A DNA stretch of 34,128 nt from Janthinobacterium sp. (GCA_025356595.1 JANXSQ010000085.1:1-34128); one strand, 5' to 3'; positions 18,021-28,154 are shown, counted from the first letter of the stretch. The notes: generated by a model from the sequence alone, not told the origin. Numbers and translations are program-made.

Positions 18021-18125
18021 ATCGGGGTCAGGTCTTGCGTATCACCATTCTTGGAAGCAAGGCGTCTGTCGGTGTTTGTGGGAAGTTTTCGGGGGGAATG
18101 GTGACATGCAAGACCTGACCCCGAT
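18021..18125. repeat. foldback (MITE/REP-like) element, copy 2
   Basis: 105 bp with the same 18-bp inverted ends (18021-18038 and 18108-18125) and an interior nearly identical to copy 1. Both copies are followed by CTTGTTGTCGG, so the duplicated unit is about 125 bp. Right after it comes a T-rich run (18138-18157), which with the hairpin could work as a terminator or attenuator ahead of deoB. Confidence 0.85.
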
Positions 18126-18170
18126 CTTGTTGTCGGGTTTTTCTTTTTTCTTTTTTTACCGGGGCTCATC

Positions 18171-19364
18171 ATGTCGCGCGCTTTTATTCTTTTGCTTGAT
18201 TCCTTCGGCCTGGGCGCCACGCCGGATGCCGCTTCGTTCGGCGATGCCGGCGCGAACACTTTTGCGCATATCGCCAGTTGGGCCGCCGGCAACGGCGCGC
18301 CGCTGCATCTGCCTAATCTGGAGCGCCTCGGCCTGGCCGCCGCCGCCCATCTGGCCTGCGGCGAGTGGGCCGAGGGTTTCGCCGCGCGCGATGGTTTCGG
18401 CGCCGCTTACGGCGCGGCGCGCGAGCGTTCGACGGGCAAGGATACGCAGAGCGGTCACTGGGAGATCGCCGGTGTGCCGGTCGATTTCGATTGGGGCTAT
18501 TTCCCGCGCACGACGCCGTCTTTCCCGCCCGAGTTGAGCGCCGCCCTGCAGGCCGCCACGGGCGTGCCGGGCTTCCTCGGCGATTGCCACGCCTCCGGCA
18601 CGGAGATCATCAACCGCTACGGCGACGAGCATGTCGCCAGCGGCAAGCTGATTATTTATACTTCCGGCGATTCGGTGATGCAGATCGCCGCGCATGAGGA
18701 GTCGTTCGGCCTGGAGCGCCTGTACGCGGTGTGCGAGGCCGCTTTCAAGCTGGTCGCGCCGTATAACATCGGCCGCGTCATTGCGCGTCCCTTCAAGGGC
18801 GCCAACGGCGATTACACGCGCACGTCGAACCGCCACGATTACGCCGTCGCGCCGCCCGCGCCGACCCTGCTCGATCATGTCAAGAACGCCGGCGGCGAGG
18901 TCGTCGGCCTGGGCAAGATCAGCGATATCTTCGCCGGCCAGGGCGTCTCGCGCGTCGTCAAGGGCGTCGACAACATGGCCCTGTTCGACGCGCTGCTGAC
19001 GGTCGCCGACGAGGTCAAGGACGGTTCGCTGACCTTCGTCAATTTCGTCGATTTCGACCAGGCTTTCGGTCACCGCCGCAACGTCCAGGGCTACGCCGAC
19101 GCGCTGCGCGAGATGGACGCGCGCCTGCCCGAGTTCATCGCCAAGTTGCGGCCGGGCGATCTGGCCGTGATCACCGCCGACCACGGCTGCGATCCGACCT
19201 GGCCCGGCTCCGACCACACCCGGGAGCATATCCCGATGCTTTTCTTCGGCCCCGGCGTCGCCCCGCGCGCGCTCGGCGTGTCCGACAGTTTTTCCGATAT
19301 CGGCCAAACCCTCGCCCATCATCTCGGCGTTCCACCCCTCGCACATGGAAGCAGCTTGCTATGA
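18171..19364 (+). CDS. deoB: phosphopentomutase
   Basis: 397 residues (E. coli DeoB 407). It converts (deoxy)ribose-1-phosphate from the phosphorylases into the 5-phosphate. The alkaline-phosphatase-fold metal motifs are present: LLLDSFGLG (D10), STGKDTQSGHWE with T88 as the phosphate-carrying Thr, and ITADHGCDPTWPGSDHTREH near the C-terminus. The gene overlaps deoC by 4 bases (ATGA), so the two are translationally coupled. Its first 150 bases use more AT-ending codons than the neighbours, and its leader contains the T-rich run and foldback repeats, so expression may be uncoupled from xapA. Confidence 0.95.
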   Translation: MSRAFILLLDSFGLGATPDAASFGDAGANTFAHIASWAAGNGAPLHLPNLERLGLAAAAHLACGEWAEGFAARDGFGAAYGAARERSTGKDTQSGHWEIAGVPVDFDWGYFPRTTPSFPPELSAALQAATGVPGFLGDCHASGTEIINRYGDEHVASGKLIIYTSGDSVMQIAAHEESFGLERLYAVCEAAFKLVAPYNIGRVIARPFKGANGDYTRTSNRHDYAVAPPAPTLLDHVKNAGGEVVGLGKISDIFAGQGVSRVVKGVDNMALFDALLTVADEVKDGSLTFVNFVDFDQAFGHRRNVQGYADALREMDARLPEFIAKLRPGDLAVITADHGCDPTWPGSDHTREHIPMLFFGPGVAPRALGVSDSFSDIGQTLAHHLGVPPLAHGSSLL

Positions 19365-20317
19365 CTATTGCCCCGGACTTCAAGCGTAACGAAGCCACAG
19401 CCCTCGACCTCGGCTGGATCAACCAGATTCGCGTCAACCGCGCCGCCACCGACCGCCGCGCCGCCAGCCTGGCGAACCGCCGCACGGTGAAGCAGGAGTA
19501 CCAGGCCGCCTGGCTGGTGAAGGCGATCCAGATGATCGACCTGACCACGCTGGGCGGCGACGACACGCCGGGCCGCGTCGAGCGCCTGTGCATGAAGGCG
19601 TTGCGCCCCCTGCGCGCCGATCTGATGGCGGCGCTGGGCGTTTCCGGCCTGACCACCGGCGCGGTCTGCGTCTACCACGAGATGATCGCCCCGGCCGTGC
19701 GCACGCTGGACGGCCGCCTCGGCGTGGCCGCCGTGTCGACCGGCTTCCCGGCCGGCCTGACGAGCATGGAGACGAAGCTGCGCGAGATCGAGTTGTCGGT
19801 CGCCGCCGGCGCCGCCGAGATCGACATCGTGATCACCCGCCAGCACGTCCTGACGGGCAACTGGCAGACCCTGTACGAGGAGATGCTGGCCTACCGCAAG
19901 GCCTGCGGCGCGGCGCACGTCAAGGCCATCCTCGCCACCGGCGACCTGCTGACCCTGGAGAACGTCGCCAAGGCCTCGTGGGTCTGCATGATGGCGGGCG
20001 CCGATTTCATCAAGACCTCGACCGGCAAGGAGAGCGTCAACGCCACCATTCCGGTCGCGCTGACGATGGTGCGCACTATCCGCGAGTACCACGAGCAGAC
20101 CGGTTTCATGGTCGGCTTCAAGCCGGCCGGCGGCGTCGGCTCGGCGAAGAGCGCGCTGCAGTATCTGACCCTGATGAAGGAGGAGCTGGGCAACGCGTGG
20201 CTGGAGCCGCACCTGTTCCGCATCGGCGCTTCGAGCCTGCTGACCGATATCGAGCGCCAGCTGGAGCACTACGTCACCGGCAATTACTCGGCCAACCACC
20301 GCCACGCGCAACCTTAA
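19361..20317 (+). CDS. deoC: deoxyribose-phosphate aldolase, animal-type (long) form
   Basis: 318 residues, longer than E. coli DeoC (259) and the same length as human DERA. It cleaves 2-deoxyribose-5-phosphate to glyceraldehyde-3-phosphate and acetaldehyde. Catalytic residues fall at D155 (AAEIDIVI), K218 (FIKTSTGKE, Schiff base) and K254 (GFKPAGG), the same numbers I recall for the human enzyme, and the C-terminus LFRIGASSLLTDIERQ also matches. It overlaps deoB by ATGA and is followed 12 bases later by an aldehyde dehydrogenase that could remove the acetaldehyde. This long DERA class also occurs in other bacteria, so recent transfer from eukaryotes is not implied. Confidence 0.94.
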   Translation: MTIAPDFKRNEATALDLGWINQIRVNRAATDRRAASLANRRTVKQEYQAAWLVKAIQMIDLTTLGGDDTPGRVERLCMKALRPLRADLMAALGVSGLTTGAVCVYHEMIAPAVRTLDGRLGVAAVSTGFPAGLTSMETKLREIELSVAAGAAEIDIVITRQHVLTGNWQTLYEEMLAYRKACGAAHVKAILATGDLLTLENVAKASWVCMMAGADFIKTSTGKESVNATIPVALTMVRTIREYHEQTGFMVGFKPAGGVGSAKSALQYLTLMKEELGNAWLEPHLFRIGASSLLTDIERQLEHYVTGNYSANHRHAQP

Positions 20318-20329
20318 AGAAAAATCGTC

Positions 20330-22711
20330 ATGCCAACTATTAACGAGATTCTCACCACTATGGACTACGGCCCTGCACCGGAAAGTCAAAAAGAAGCGCA
20401 AGCGTGGCTGGAGCGGCACGGCCGCACTTTCGGTCTGTTCATCGACAACGCCTGGAGCGCGGCGGGCGAGTTGTTCGCCACCGCCAATCCGGCCGACGGC
20501 CGGCAACTGGCCGAGCTGACCCAGGCCAGCGAGGCCGACGTCGAGCGCGCCGTCGCCGCCGCGCGCGCAGCGCTGCCGGCCTGGCAGGCGCTGGGTGGCC
20601 ACGGCCGCGCGCGCGTCATGTACGCGCTGGCGCGCCTGCTGCAGAAGCACTCGCGCCTGTTCGCCGTGCTCGAGACGCTGGACAACGGCAAGACGATACG
20701 CGAAACGCGCGACGTCGACATGCCGCTGGCGGCGCGCCATTTCTACTATCACGCCGGCTGGGCGCAACTGCAGGCCGAGGAGTTCGCCGACCACCGCGCG
20801 GTCGGCGTGGTGGGCCAGATCGTGCCGTGGAATTTCCCGCTGCTGATGCTGTCCTGGAAAATCGCCCCGGCCCTGGCGGCCGGCAACACGGTGGTCTTCA
20901 AGCCGGCCGAATTCACCTCGCTGACGGCGCTGCTGTTCGCCGAACTGTGCCAGCAGGCCGGCGTGCCGGCCGGCGTGGTCAACATCGTCACCGGCGACGG
21001 CCGCGTCGGCGAAGCCATGGTGCGCCATCCCGGCATCGACAAGCTGGCCTTCACCGGCTCGACCGAAGTGGGGCGTTTGATCCGCGTCGCCAGCGCCGGC
21101 AGCGGCAAGAAGCTGTCGCTGGAACTGGGCGGGAAATCGCCCTTCATCGTCTTCGAGGACGCCGACCTGGACGCCGCCGTCGAGGGCCTGGTCGATTCGA
21201 TCTGGTTCAACCAGGGCCAGGTGTGCTGCGCCGGTTCGCGCCTGCTGGTGCAGGAATCGATCCAGGAGCGCTTCCTCAACAAGGTGCGCGCGCGCATGGA
21301 GAATCTGCGCCTCGGCGCGCCGCTCGACAAGTCGAGCGACATCGGCGCGCTGGTCGATCCGATCCAGCGCCAGCGCATCGCCGCCCTGGTCGACTCGGCG
21401 CGCGCCGAGGGTTGCTCGGTGTGGCAAGCGGCCTGCGAGATGCCGGTCGACGGTTCCTGGTATCCGCCCACCCTGATCACGGGCGCCTCGACTTCGGCGG
21501 CCGTGGCGCAGGCGGAAATCTTCGGCCCGGTGCTGGTGGCGATGAGCTTCCGCACGCCGCCCGAGGCGGTGCAACTGGCCAACAACACCGTCTACGGCCT
21601 GGCCGCCTGCGTCTGGACCGAGTCGATCAGCCTGGCGCTGGACGTCGCGCCGCAGATCCAGGCCGGCGTGGTGTGGATCAACAGCGCCAACCAGTTCGAC
21701 GCGGCCTGCGGCTTCGGCGGCTACAAGGAATCGGGCTTCGGCCGCGAGGGCGGACGCGAGGGCATGCTGGAGTATATGACGCCGCTGGCGGAGGACGCGC
21801 GTCCCGCCGCGCCGCTGCTGGAGGCGAAGGGCAAGGGGAAGGCGGCGCCGCTGCCGGCCGACTCGCTGGCGCTGGACCGCACGGCGAAGATGTACATCGG
21901 CGGCAAGCAGGCGCGCCCCGACAGCGCCTATAGCCGCGCCGTCTTCGGCGCCGACGGCGCCTTCCTGGCCGACGTCGGCGAAGGCAGCCGCAAGGACATC
22001 CGCAACGCCGTCGAGGCGGCGCACAAGGCCTCCGGCTGGAGCCGCGCCACGGCGCACAACCGCGCCCAGGTGCTGTACTACATCGCCGAGAACCTGTCGG
22101 CGCGGGCCGGCGAGTTCGCCGCCCGCATCGGCGCCATGACGGGCGCCAAAAACCCGGAAAAAGAGGTGCAGGCGGCGATCGAGCGCCTGTTCTACTACGC
22201 CGCCTGGGCCGACAAGTACGACGGCCTGGCGCATCAGCCGCCCACCCAGGGCGTCACCGTGGCGCTCAACGAGCCGCTCGGCGTGATCGGCATCGTCTGC
22301 CCGAACGAGGCGCCGCTGCTGGGCTTCGTCGCGCTGGTGGCGGCCGCCATCGCGCTGGGCAACCGGGTGGTGGTGGTGCCGTCCGAGGCGCATCCCCTGT
22401 CGGCCATCGACCTGTACCAGGTGTTCGACACCTCCGACCTGCCGGGCGGCGTGGTGAACATCGTCACCGGCAGCGCCGACGAGTTGGCGCGCACCCTGGC
22501 CACGCACGCCGACATTGCGGCCGTCTGGCGCCACGACGGTTCGGCCGAGGGTTGCGCCGAAGTCGAGCGCCTGTCGGCCGCGACGCTGAAGCGCACCTGG
22601 GTCGGCGGCGCCAGGGGACGCGACTGGTACAGTACGGCGCAAAGCGGCGGCCGCGCGGTGCTGGCGCACGCCAGCCAGGTGAAGAACATCTGGATTCCCT
22701 ACGGCGTTTAA
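20330..22711 (+). CDS. two-domain aldehyde dehydrogenase, ALDH16-like
   Basis: 793 residues, about 1.6 times a normal ALDH. Residues about 35-500 form a complete ALDH with VPWNFPLL, FTGSTEVG, the catalytic base E265 in LELGGKSP, and nucleophile C299 in FNQGQVCCAGSR. Residues about 515-793 form a second, shortened ALDH domain (AKMYIGGKQARPDS, EPLGVIGIVCPNEAPLLG) that lacks a GQxC catalytic segment. This active-plus-inactive tandem is the ALDH16 layout. In the deo operon its likely substrate is the acetaldehyde from DeoC, giving acetate; substrate choice is inferred from context. The Shine-Dalgarno (AAAGAAAA) is modest, 12 bases after deoC. Confidence 0.88.
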   Translation: MPTINEILTTMDYGPAPESQKEAQAWLERHGRTFGLFIDNAWSAAGELFATANPADGRQLAELTQASEADVERAVAAARAALPAWQALGGHGRARVMYALARLLQKHSRLFAVLETLDNGKTIRETRDVDMPLAARHFYYHAGWAQLQAEEFADHRAVGVVGQIVPWNFPLLMLSWKIAPALAAGNTVVFKPAEFTSLTALLFAELCQQAGVPAGVVNIVTGDGRVGEAMVRHPGIDKLAFTGSTEVGRLIRVASAGSGKKLSLELGGKSPFIVFEDADLDAAVEGLVDSIWFNQGQVCCAGSRLLVQESIQERFLNKVRARMENLRLGAPLDKSSDIGALVDPIQRQRIAALVDSARAEGCSVWQAACEMPVDGSWYPPTLITGASTSAAVAQAEIFGPVLVAMSFRTPPEAVQLANNTVYGLAACVWTESISLALDVAPQIQAGVVWINSANQFDAACGFGGYKESGFGREGGREGMLEYMTPLAEDARPAAPLLEAKGKGKAAPLPADSLALDRTAKMYIGGKQARPDSAYSRAVFGADGAFLADVGEGSRKDIRNAVEAAHKASGWSRATAHNRAQVLYYIAENLSARAGEFAARIGAMTGAKNPEKEVQAAIERLFYYAAWADKYDGLAHQPPTQGVTVALNEPLGVIGIVCPNEAPLLGFVALVAAAIALGNRVVVVPSEAHPLSAIDLYQVFDTSDLPGGVVNIVTGSADELARTLATHADIAAVWRHDGSAEGCAEVERLSAATLKRTWVGGARGRDWYSTAQSGGRAVLAHASQVKNIWIPYGV

Positions 22712-22729
22712 AACGCGCGCGGGCACAGC

Positions 22730-22773
22730 GGGGCCGCATCCCTGTCGCGCAAGCCGCGACGGGCCGCGGCCCC
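22730..22773 (+). promoter_or_regulatory. long stable hairpin in the ALDH-deoA spacer
   Basis: GGGGCCGC (22730-22737) pairs with GCGGCCCC (22766-22773), and inside it CCTGTCGCG (22741-22749) pairs with CGCGACGGG (22755-22763) with one G.U. No T tract follows. In a 126-base gap within the operon this could be an mRNA-stability or processing hairpin, or a weak terminator. Confidence 0.5.
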
Positions 22774-22837
22774 AAGCCGTTTCAAGGCGCCGCACGGCGC
22801 GGCGGCATCATATTCACCTAATTTGTCGGAGTAGAGC

Positions 22838-24160
22838 ATGTTTTTGACCCAAGAGATCATTCGTAAAAAGCGCGACGGCGGCGTCCTGAGCGCGCAGGAA
22901 ATCCAGTTCTTCGTGCGCGGCATCACCGACGGCGGCGTCAGCGAGGGGCAGATCGCCGCGCTGGCGATGGCGGTGTTTTTCAATGATATGACGATGGACG
23001 AGCGCGTCGCCTTCACGCTGGCGATGCGCGATTCCGGCGAGGTGCTGGACTGGCGTTCGCTGAACCTGCCCGGCCCGGTGGTCGACAAGCATTCCACCGG
23101 CGGCGTCGGCGACGTCGTCTCGCTGCTGCTGGGACCGATGATCGCCGCCTGCGGCGGCTTCGTGCCGATGATCTCGGGGCGCGGCCTGGGCCACACCGGC
23201 GGCACGCTCGACAAGTTCGACGCCATCCCCGGCTATTGCACGGTGCCCGACAACGCGCTGTTCCGCAAGGTGGTGCGCGACGTCGGCGTGGCCATCATCG
23301 GCCAGACGGCGCAACTGGCGCCGGCCGACAAGCGCTTCTACAGCATCCGCGACGTCACCGCGACGGTGGAATCGGTGGCCATGATCACCGGCTCCATCCT
23401 GTCGAAGAAACTCTCGGCCGGCCTGGACGCGCTGGTGATGGACGTCAAGGTGGGCAGCGGCGCCTTCATGCCGACCTACGATAAATCGGTCGAACTGGCC
23501 GAGAGCATCGTCGCCGTCGGCAATGGCGCCGGCATGCACACCTCGGCCATCCTGACCGACATGAACGAATCGCTGGCGCCGGCCGCCGGCAACGCGCTGG
23601 AGGTGCGCTGCGCGATGGATTACCTGAGCGGGCGCGCGCGTCCGGCCCGCCTGCACGAGGTGACGCTGGCGTTGTGCGCCGAAATGCTGGTGCTGGGCCG
23701 CCTGGCCGGCAACGAGGCCGAGGCGCGCCTCAAGCTGATGGCGGCGCTCGATTCCGGCGCGGCGGCCGAGCGCTTCGCGCGCATGGTCAGCGCGCTGGGC
23801 GGCCCGTCCGACCTGCTGGAGCATCCCGACCGCCACCTGGAGCGGGCGCCCGTCGTCGTGGCGGCGCCGGCGCTGCAGGCCGGTTACGCCGGCGCCTGCG
23901 ATTGCCGTGGCCTGGGCCTGGCCGTGGTCGGCCTGGGCGGCGGCCGGCGGCGTCCGAGCGACACGATCGACTTCGCCGTCGGCCTGAGCGAGCTGCTCAG
24001 CCTGGGCGCGCCGGTCGCCCTCGGCCAGCCGCTGGCGATGGTGCATGCGCGCAGCGAGGCGGCGGCGCAGCAGGCCGTGCGCGAAGTGCAGGCGGCCTAC
24101 GCGATCGGCGCCGTCGCGCCGGCCGCGAATCCGGTCGTCTACCGCTCGATCCGCCCATAA
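22838..24160 (+). CDS. deoA: thymidine phosphorylase
   Basis: 440 residues, the same length as E. coli DeoA. It splits thymidine or deoxyuridine with phosphate to base and deoxyribose-1-phosphate. Motifs: [11 protein letters not shown] (82-92; phosphate-binding K84, H85, S86), [14 protein letters not shown], the family signature region and [16 protein letters not shown] precedes the ATG. It is 20 bases upstream of cdd, so cytidine deamination to uridine and deoxyuridine breakdown are likely linked. The deoA product feeds DeoB, then DeoC. Confidence 0.95.
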   Translation: MFLTQEIIRKKRDGGVLSAQEIQFFVRGITDGGVSEGQIAALAMAVFFNDMTMDERVAFTLAMRDSGEVLDWRSLNLPGPVVDKHSTGGVGDVVSLLLGPMIAACGGFVPMISGRGLGHTGGTLDKFDAIPGYCTVPDNALFRKVVRDVGVAIIGQTAQLAPADKRFYSIRDVTATVESVAMITGSILSKKLSAGLDALVMDVKVGSGAFMPTYDKSVELAESIVAVGNGAGMHTSAILTDMNESLAPAAGNALEVRCAMDYLSGRARPARLHEVTLALCAEMLVLGRLAGNEAEARLKLMAALDSGAAAERFARMVSALGGPSDLLEHPDRHLERAPVVVAAPALQAGYAGACDCRGLGLAVVGLGGGRRRPSDTIDFAVGLSELLSLGAPVALGQPLAMVHARSEAAAQQAVREVQAAYAIGAVAPAANPVVYRSIRP

Positions 24161-24180
24161 ACCGCACAGGAAAGCACACC

Positions 24181-24591
24181 ATGAACAAACAGGAACTGAT
24201 CGCCGAGGCGAAGGCCGCGCGCCTCTCGGCCTACACGCCGTACTCGAACTTCAAGGTCGGCGCGGCGCTGTTGTGCCGCGACGGCCGCGTCTTCCGCGGC
24301 TGCAACGTGGAAAACGCCTCCTACGGCCTGTGCAACTGCGCCGAACGGACCGCCTTCTTCAGCGCGGTGGCGCACGGCTACCAGCCGGGCGACTTCGCGC
24401 AACTGGTGGTGGTCGGCGCGACCGAGGGCCCGATCGCGCCCTGCGGCGCCTGCCGCCAGGTGATCCTGGAATTGGGCGGCAATGAACTGCCGGTGCTGCT
24501 GACGAACCTGGACGGCGACATCTTCGAGACGAGCGCCAGCGCCCAGTTGCCGAACGCCTTCGGCGGCGCCGACCTGCAAAAACGTCCCTGA
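24181..24591 (+). CDS. cdd: cytidine deaminase
   Basis: 136 residues, the short homotetrameric type (Bacillus-like) rather than the long E. coli two-domain type. It deaminates cytidine and deoxycytidine to uridine and deoxyuridine. Zinc ligands C53, C88 and C91 and proton-shuttle E55 are visible in NCAERTA and PCGACRQ. AGGAAAG upstream supports the ATG. Placed between deoA and the larger deaminase-like gene, it is part of the nucleoside operon. Confidence 0.95.
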   Translation: MNKQELIAEAKAARLSAYTPYSNFKVGAALLCRDGRVFRGCNVENASYGLCNCAERTAFFSAVAHGYQPGDFAQLVVVGATEGPIAPCGACRQVILELGGNELPVLLTNLDGDIFETSASAQLPNAFGGADLQKRP

Positions 24592-25815
<1,224 letters not shown>

Positions 25816-25863
25816 GCGGGCCGGCAACACGGGAAAAACCGGCGGCGGGGAGGCGCCGGCGAA

Positions 25864-25902
25864 CCCCGGGGGCCTGGCCCGTTTCAGGGCCGCCGCCCGG
25901 GG
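25864..25902. terminator. hairpin between the convergent deaminase and VOC genes
   Basis: CCCCGGG (25864-25870) pairs with CCCGGGG (25896-25902), enclosing a GGCCC/GGGCC inner stem. It sits in the 103-base gap between two convergent genes. There is no T tract, so a terminator role is only probable. Confidence 0.4.
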
Positions 25903-25918
25903 CTGGCGCGACTTGCTT

Positions 25919-26341
25919 TCACCAGGGATCGTAGGTGCCCAGGCTCCACAGATGGCCTTCCGGGTCGCGGCAGGTGAAGCCGCGCCCGCCGTAGTCTTCA
26001 TCCTTAATGTCGAGCACGATGACGGCGCCCACTTCCCTGGCGCGGCGGTAGACGGCGTCGGCGTCGTTGACGATCAGGTAGCAGCTCTGCGTGTTGGCGT
26101 TGCCGATCTCGCCGGGCTGTTTCATCAGACGGCCGAATTCCGTGTCGAAGATCGAGCTGAGCATGATCATGCCGTTGCCGAAGCTGAGCTGGGCATGGGC
26201 GATGCTGCCGTCTTCATTCGGCACCACCAATTGTTTTTCAAAGCCGAAAGCCTGGCACAGCCATTCGATGGCGGCGGGCGCGTCGCGGTAGCGCAGGCAG
26301 GGGACCAGCGCGGCCTTGGTGTTCGTCGGTATCAGGGACAT
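25919..26341 (-). CDS. VOC (glyoxalase/bleomycin-resistance) family protein, PhnB-like
   Basis: 140 residues made of two beta-alpha-beta-beta-beta modules, as in the vicinal-oxygen-chelate superfamily: LVPCLRYRDAPAAIEWLCQAFGFE, then QSCYLIVNDADAVYRRAREVGA, and the closing FTCRDPEGHLWSLGTYDPW. The last block is typical of the PhnB-like subgroup. Function in such proteins ranges from metal-dependent lyases to drug binding, so none is assigned. The start at 26341 is chosen because GAGGAG lies 6 bases upstream; the reading frame continues eight codons further without a site. It converges on the deaminase gene and stands alone. Confidence 0.88.
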   Translation of the reverse strand: MSLIPTNTKAALVPCLRYRDAPAAIEWLCQAFGFEKQLVVPNEDGSIAHAQLSFGNGMIMLSSIFDTEFGRLMKQPGEIGNANTQSCYLIVNDADAVYRRAREVGAVIVLDIKDEDYGGRGFTCRDPEGHLWSLGTYDPW

Positions 26342-26519
26342 GGGGAACTCCTCGTATGGGGACAAAGAAGATTGGATTGCCTGCGCCTCCCCGCGTTCGG
26401 GGCGGCGGCGCCCCTGCCGGGGGGCGTTGACTGCAATCAGAGTGGCGCGTCATTCAACGATGCGCGGCGCCTCGGCGCTCTTCAATATAGTCCACCTTCC
26501 TGTCGCCGACAAGCTCGCT

Positions 26520-26777
26520 TTAGCGTTGCCGGGAAGCGCCGCCCAAGCCCTTGAAGAGGGGGCTGGCGAGCAGGTATTTAACGATCAGGAAGAGCACAAA
26601 GAGGCCGAGCGCCAGCGGCACGATGGTGATCAGCATGGCCAGCACTACGCAGCTCAGCAACAGGGCCGGCCAGGACATCTGGCCCAGCGTGCGCGCGGTG
26701 AAGCGGGCGCAGCGGGCGAAGGCGCGGCCCGCTTCCTTGAAGATGTTTTGCTCGGGCGGGGAATTGAGGTCTTTCAT
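26520..26777 (-). CDS. small membrane protein of unknown function
   Basis: 85 residues. A polar N-terminus (MKDLNSPPEQNIFKEAGRAF) is followed by a long hydrophobic segment from about residue 36 to 70 (WPALLLSCVVLAMLITIVPL and LFVLFLIVKYLL), enough for one long or two short membrane spans, and a short basic tail. AGGAGA precedes the ATG at good spacing, so it is likely translated. I do not recognise a family. It stands alone between the VOC gene and a short tandem repeat. Confidence 0.7.
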   Translation of the reverse strand: MKDLNSPPEQNIFKEAGRAFARCARFTARTLGQMSWPALLLSCVVLAMLITIVPLALGLFVLFLIVKYLLASPLFKGLGGASRQR

Positions 26778-26880
26778 GGCGGCTCTCCTGTCGGTGTCTG
26801 GGGCCGGGCGCGCTGGCGTCCGGTCGATGGAGTGACTATAGAGGCGCGCGGCGCGCGGCGCGGCGCTTTTGCGACCGGCC

Positions 26881-26922
26881 GCGCAAACGGCGCCGTGGCC
26901 GGCGCAAACGGCGCCGTGGCCG
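26881..26922 (+). repeat. 21-bp tandem repeat, two copies
   Basis: The unit beginning GCGCAAACGGCGCC occurs at 26881-26901 and 26902-26922, with the first five bases starting a third copy at 26923. It lies between genes on the minus strand; no function is apparent. Confidence 0.85.
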
Positions 26923-26944
26923 GCGCATGCGCGCGACGAATCGC

Positions 26945-27448
26945 CTATTCGAAGACCTTCAGCTTCAGCTGGAAGCTCAGGGCGCCGTACAGGCGGTCCT
27001 TGTAGGGCGGGATGATGGCCAGGTTCAGGCCGACGCTCTTGTATTCGTAGCTGATGGTGGGGATCAGGGCCGGGAACCAGCCGCCGTCGCGCATCTTCGG
27101 ATAGCCGCTGAAGGCGCCAATGACGGCGCCCAGGCGCAGCGGCCCGAGGGCGATCGGCTGATAGTAGACGCCGGCGTAGTTGGAATAGGCGCGGTCGCTA
27201 TTGTAGAAGCGCCCGGCCGTGGCCGAGGCGACGCTGGAGAAGCGGTACTCGGCGCCGAGGCCGGGATTGCTGTCGTTCAGGTCCTTGTCGCGCTTGAAGT
27301 GGTAGGAGTAGAAGCCGGGGTTGAGCCAGACTTCCCGCAGCGGCTTGCTGTCGATGACGTCGAAGGTTTGCGCGCGCGCGCCGGCGCAGGCGGCCAGCAG
27401 CAGCGCGGCGCAGATCCAGGGGCGGCGGCGCGGCGGGGTGGGATTCAT
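26945..27448 (-). CDS. probable small outer-membrane beta-barrel protein
   Basis: 167 residues with a signal peptide (hydrophobic ICAALLLAAC then AGARAQ). The mature part alternates polar and aromatic residues as in beta strands: EVWLNPGFYSYHF, LGAEYRFSS, YSNYAGVYYQPIALGPLRLG, GGWFPALIPTISYEYKSVGL and ending GALSFQLKLKVFE. The size would suit an eight-stranded barrel. Similar short proteins are common in Burkholderiales, but I cannot name the family. AAGGA supports the start at 27448. The GNAT gene is just upstream (33 bases) on the same strand, so they may share a transcript. Confidence 0.75.
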   Translation of the reverse strand: MNPTPPRRRPWICAALLLAACAGARAQTFDVIDSKPLREVWLNPGFYSYHFKRDKDLNDSNPGLGAEYRFSSVASATAGRFYNSDRAYSNYAGVYYQPIALGPLRLGAVIGAFSGYPKMRDGGWFPALIPTISYEYKSVGLNLAIIPPYKDRLYGALSFQLKLKVFE

Positions 27449-27481
27449 GTGTTCCTTGTCGGCGGGTGTGGAGGGATGGCG

Positions 27482-28045
27482 TCATTGTGCCTGAGCGGCC
27501 AGCCAATCCGAGCGCAGCAGGCCGAAATAATCGCTGTCGGACGCCACACCGTCGACTATCCAGCGTTCGCGCATGAAGCCCTCCTTGCGAAAGCCCATGC
27601 GCAGCAGCAGCTTCGCCGAGGCGGCGTTGGCCGGGTCGATGTCGGCCTCGAGGCGGTTCAGGTCGAGCGCGCCGAAGGCGTGCGCCAGCACCGCCGTCAT
27701 CGCCTCGGCCATGTAGCCGGCGCCCCAGTGGTTGCGGTCGAGGATGTAGCCGGTCTCGCAGCGGCGGTTGGCGCGGTTCAGCGCGTGCAGGGTGCACATG
27801 CCGATCAGCGCGCCGCTGCCGGCCACCTCGACGCCGAAGCGCAGCGAATTGCCGCTGGCGTATTCGCGCATGGTCTCGGCCAGCCAGGTGTGCGCCTGCG
27901 CCAGTTCGGTCCACGGCACGCAGCTCCAGTAGCGCAGCGCCTCGGGGTCGGAGAACACCGCGAACATGGCCTCGGCGTCGGCCACCGTCAGGGGACGCAG
28001 GATCAGGCGTTCGGTGCGCAGGGTGAGCGGGATGAAGGCGGGCAT
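27482..28045 (-). CDS. GNAT family N-acetyltransferase (RimJ/RimL-like)
   Basis: 187 residues. It begins TLRTERLILRPLTVADAEAMF and contains ETGYILDRNHWGAGYMAEAM and LEADIDPANAASAKLLLRMGF, the acetyl-CoA-binding and C-terminal motifs of the RimJ/RimL group that acetylates protein N-termini or small amines. The acceptor cannot be told. The start at 28045 is set by AAGGA upstream. A longer reading frame runs on into the LysR gene but in the wrong frame for it. It lies 109 bases from the end of that LysR gene on the same strand. Confidence 0.88.
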   Translation of the reverse strand: MPAFIPLTLRTERLILRPLTVADAEAMFAVFSDPEALRYWSCVPWTELAQAHTWLAETMREYASGNSLRFGVEVAGSGALIGMCTLHALNRANRRCETGYILDRNHWGAGYMAEAMTAVLAHAFGALDLNRLEADIDPANAASAKLLLRMGFRKEGFMRERWIVDGVASDSDYFGLLRSDWLAAQAQ

Positions 28046-28154
28046 ACGGTCCTTGTCGTTGGAAATAGTGGCAAATGGATCATGTGTGAGGCACACCGAG
28101 CTTAAACGCCCGCCGCCGCCGACGCAAGCGCGGCATGCGAAGACGCGCCGATTT

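Noticed and set aside
17883-18125. Possible CRISPR array from the repeated 18-mers
   Set aside because: The repeats are in inverted pairs around conserved interiors, not regular direct repeats with unique spacers, and there are no cas genes.
19319-22795. 1158-codon open frame on the minus strand across deoC and the ALDH gene
   Set aside because: It is the mirror of strongly recognised genes, with no domain features and His/Gln/Arg-rich composition typical of high-GC antisense frames.
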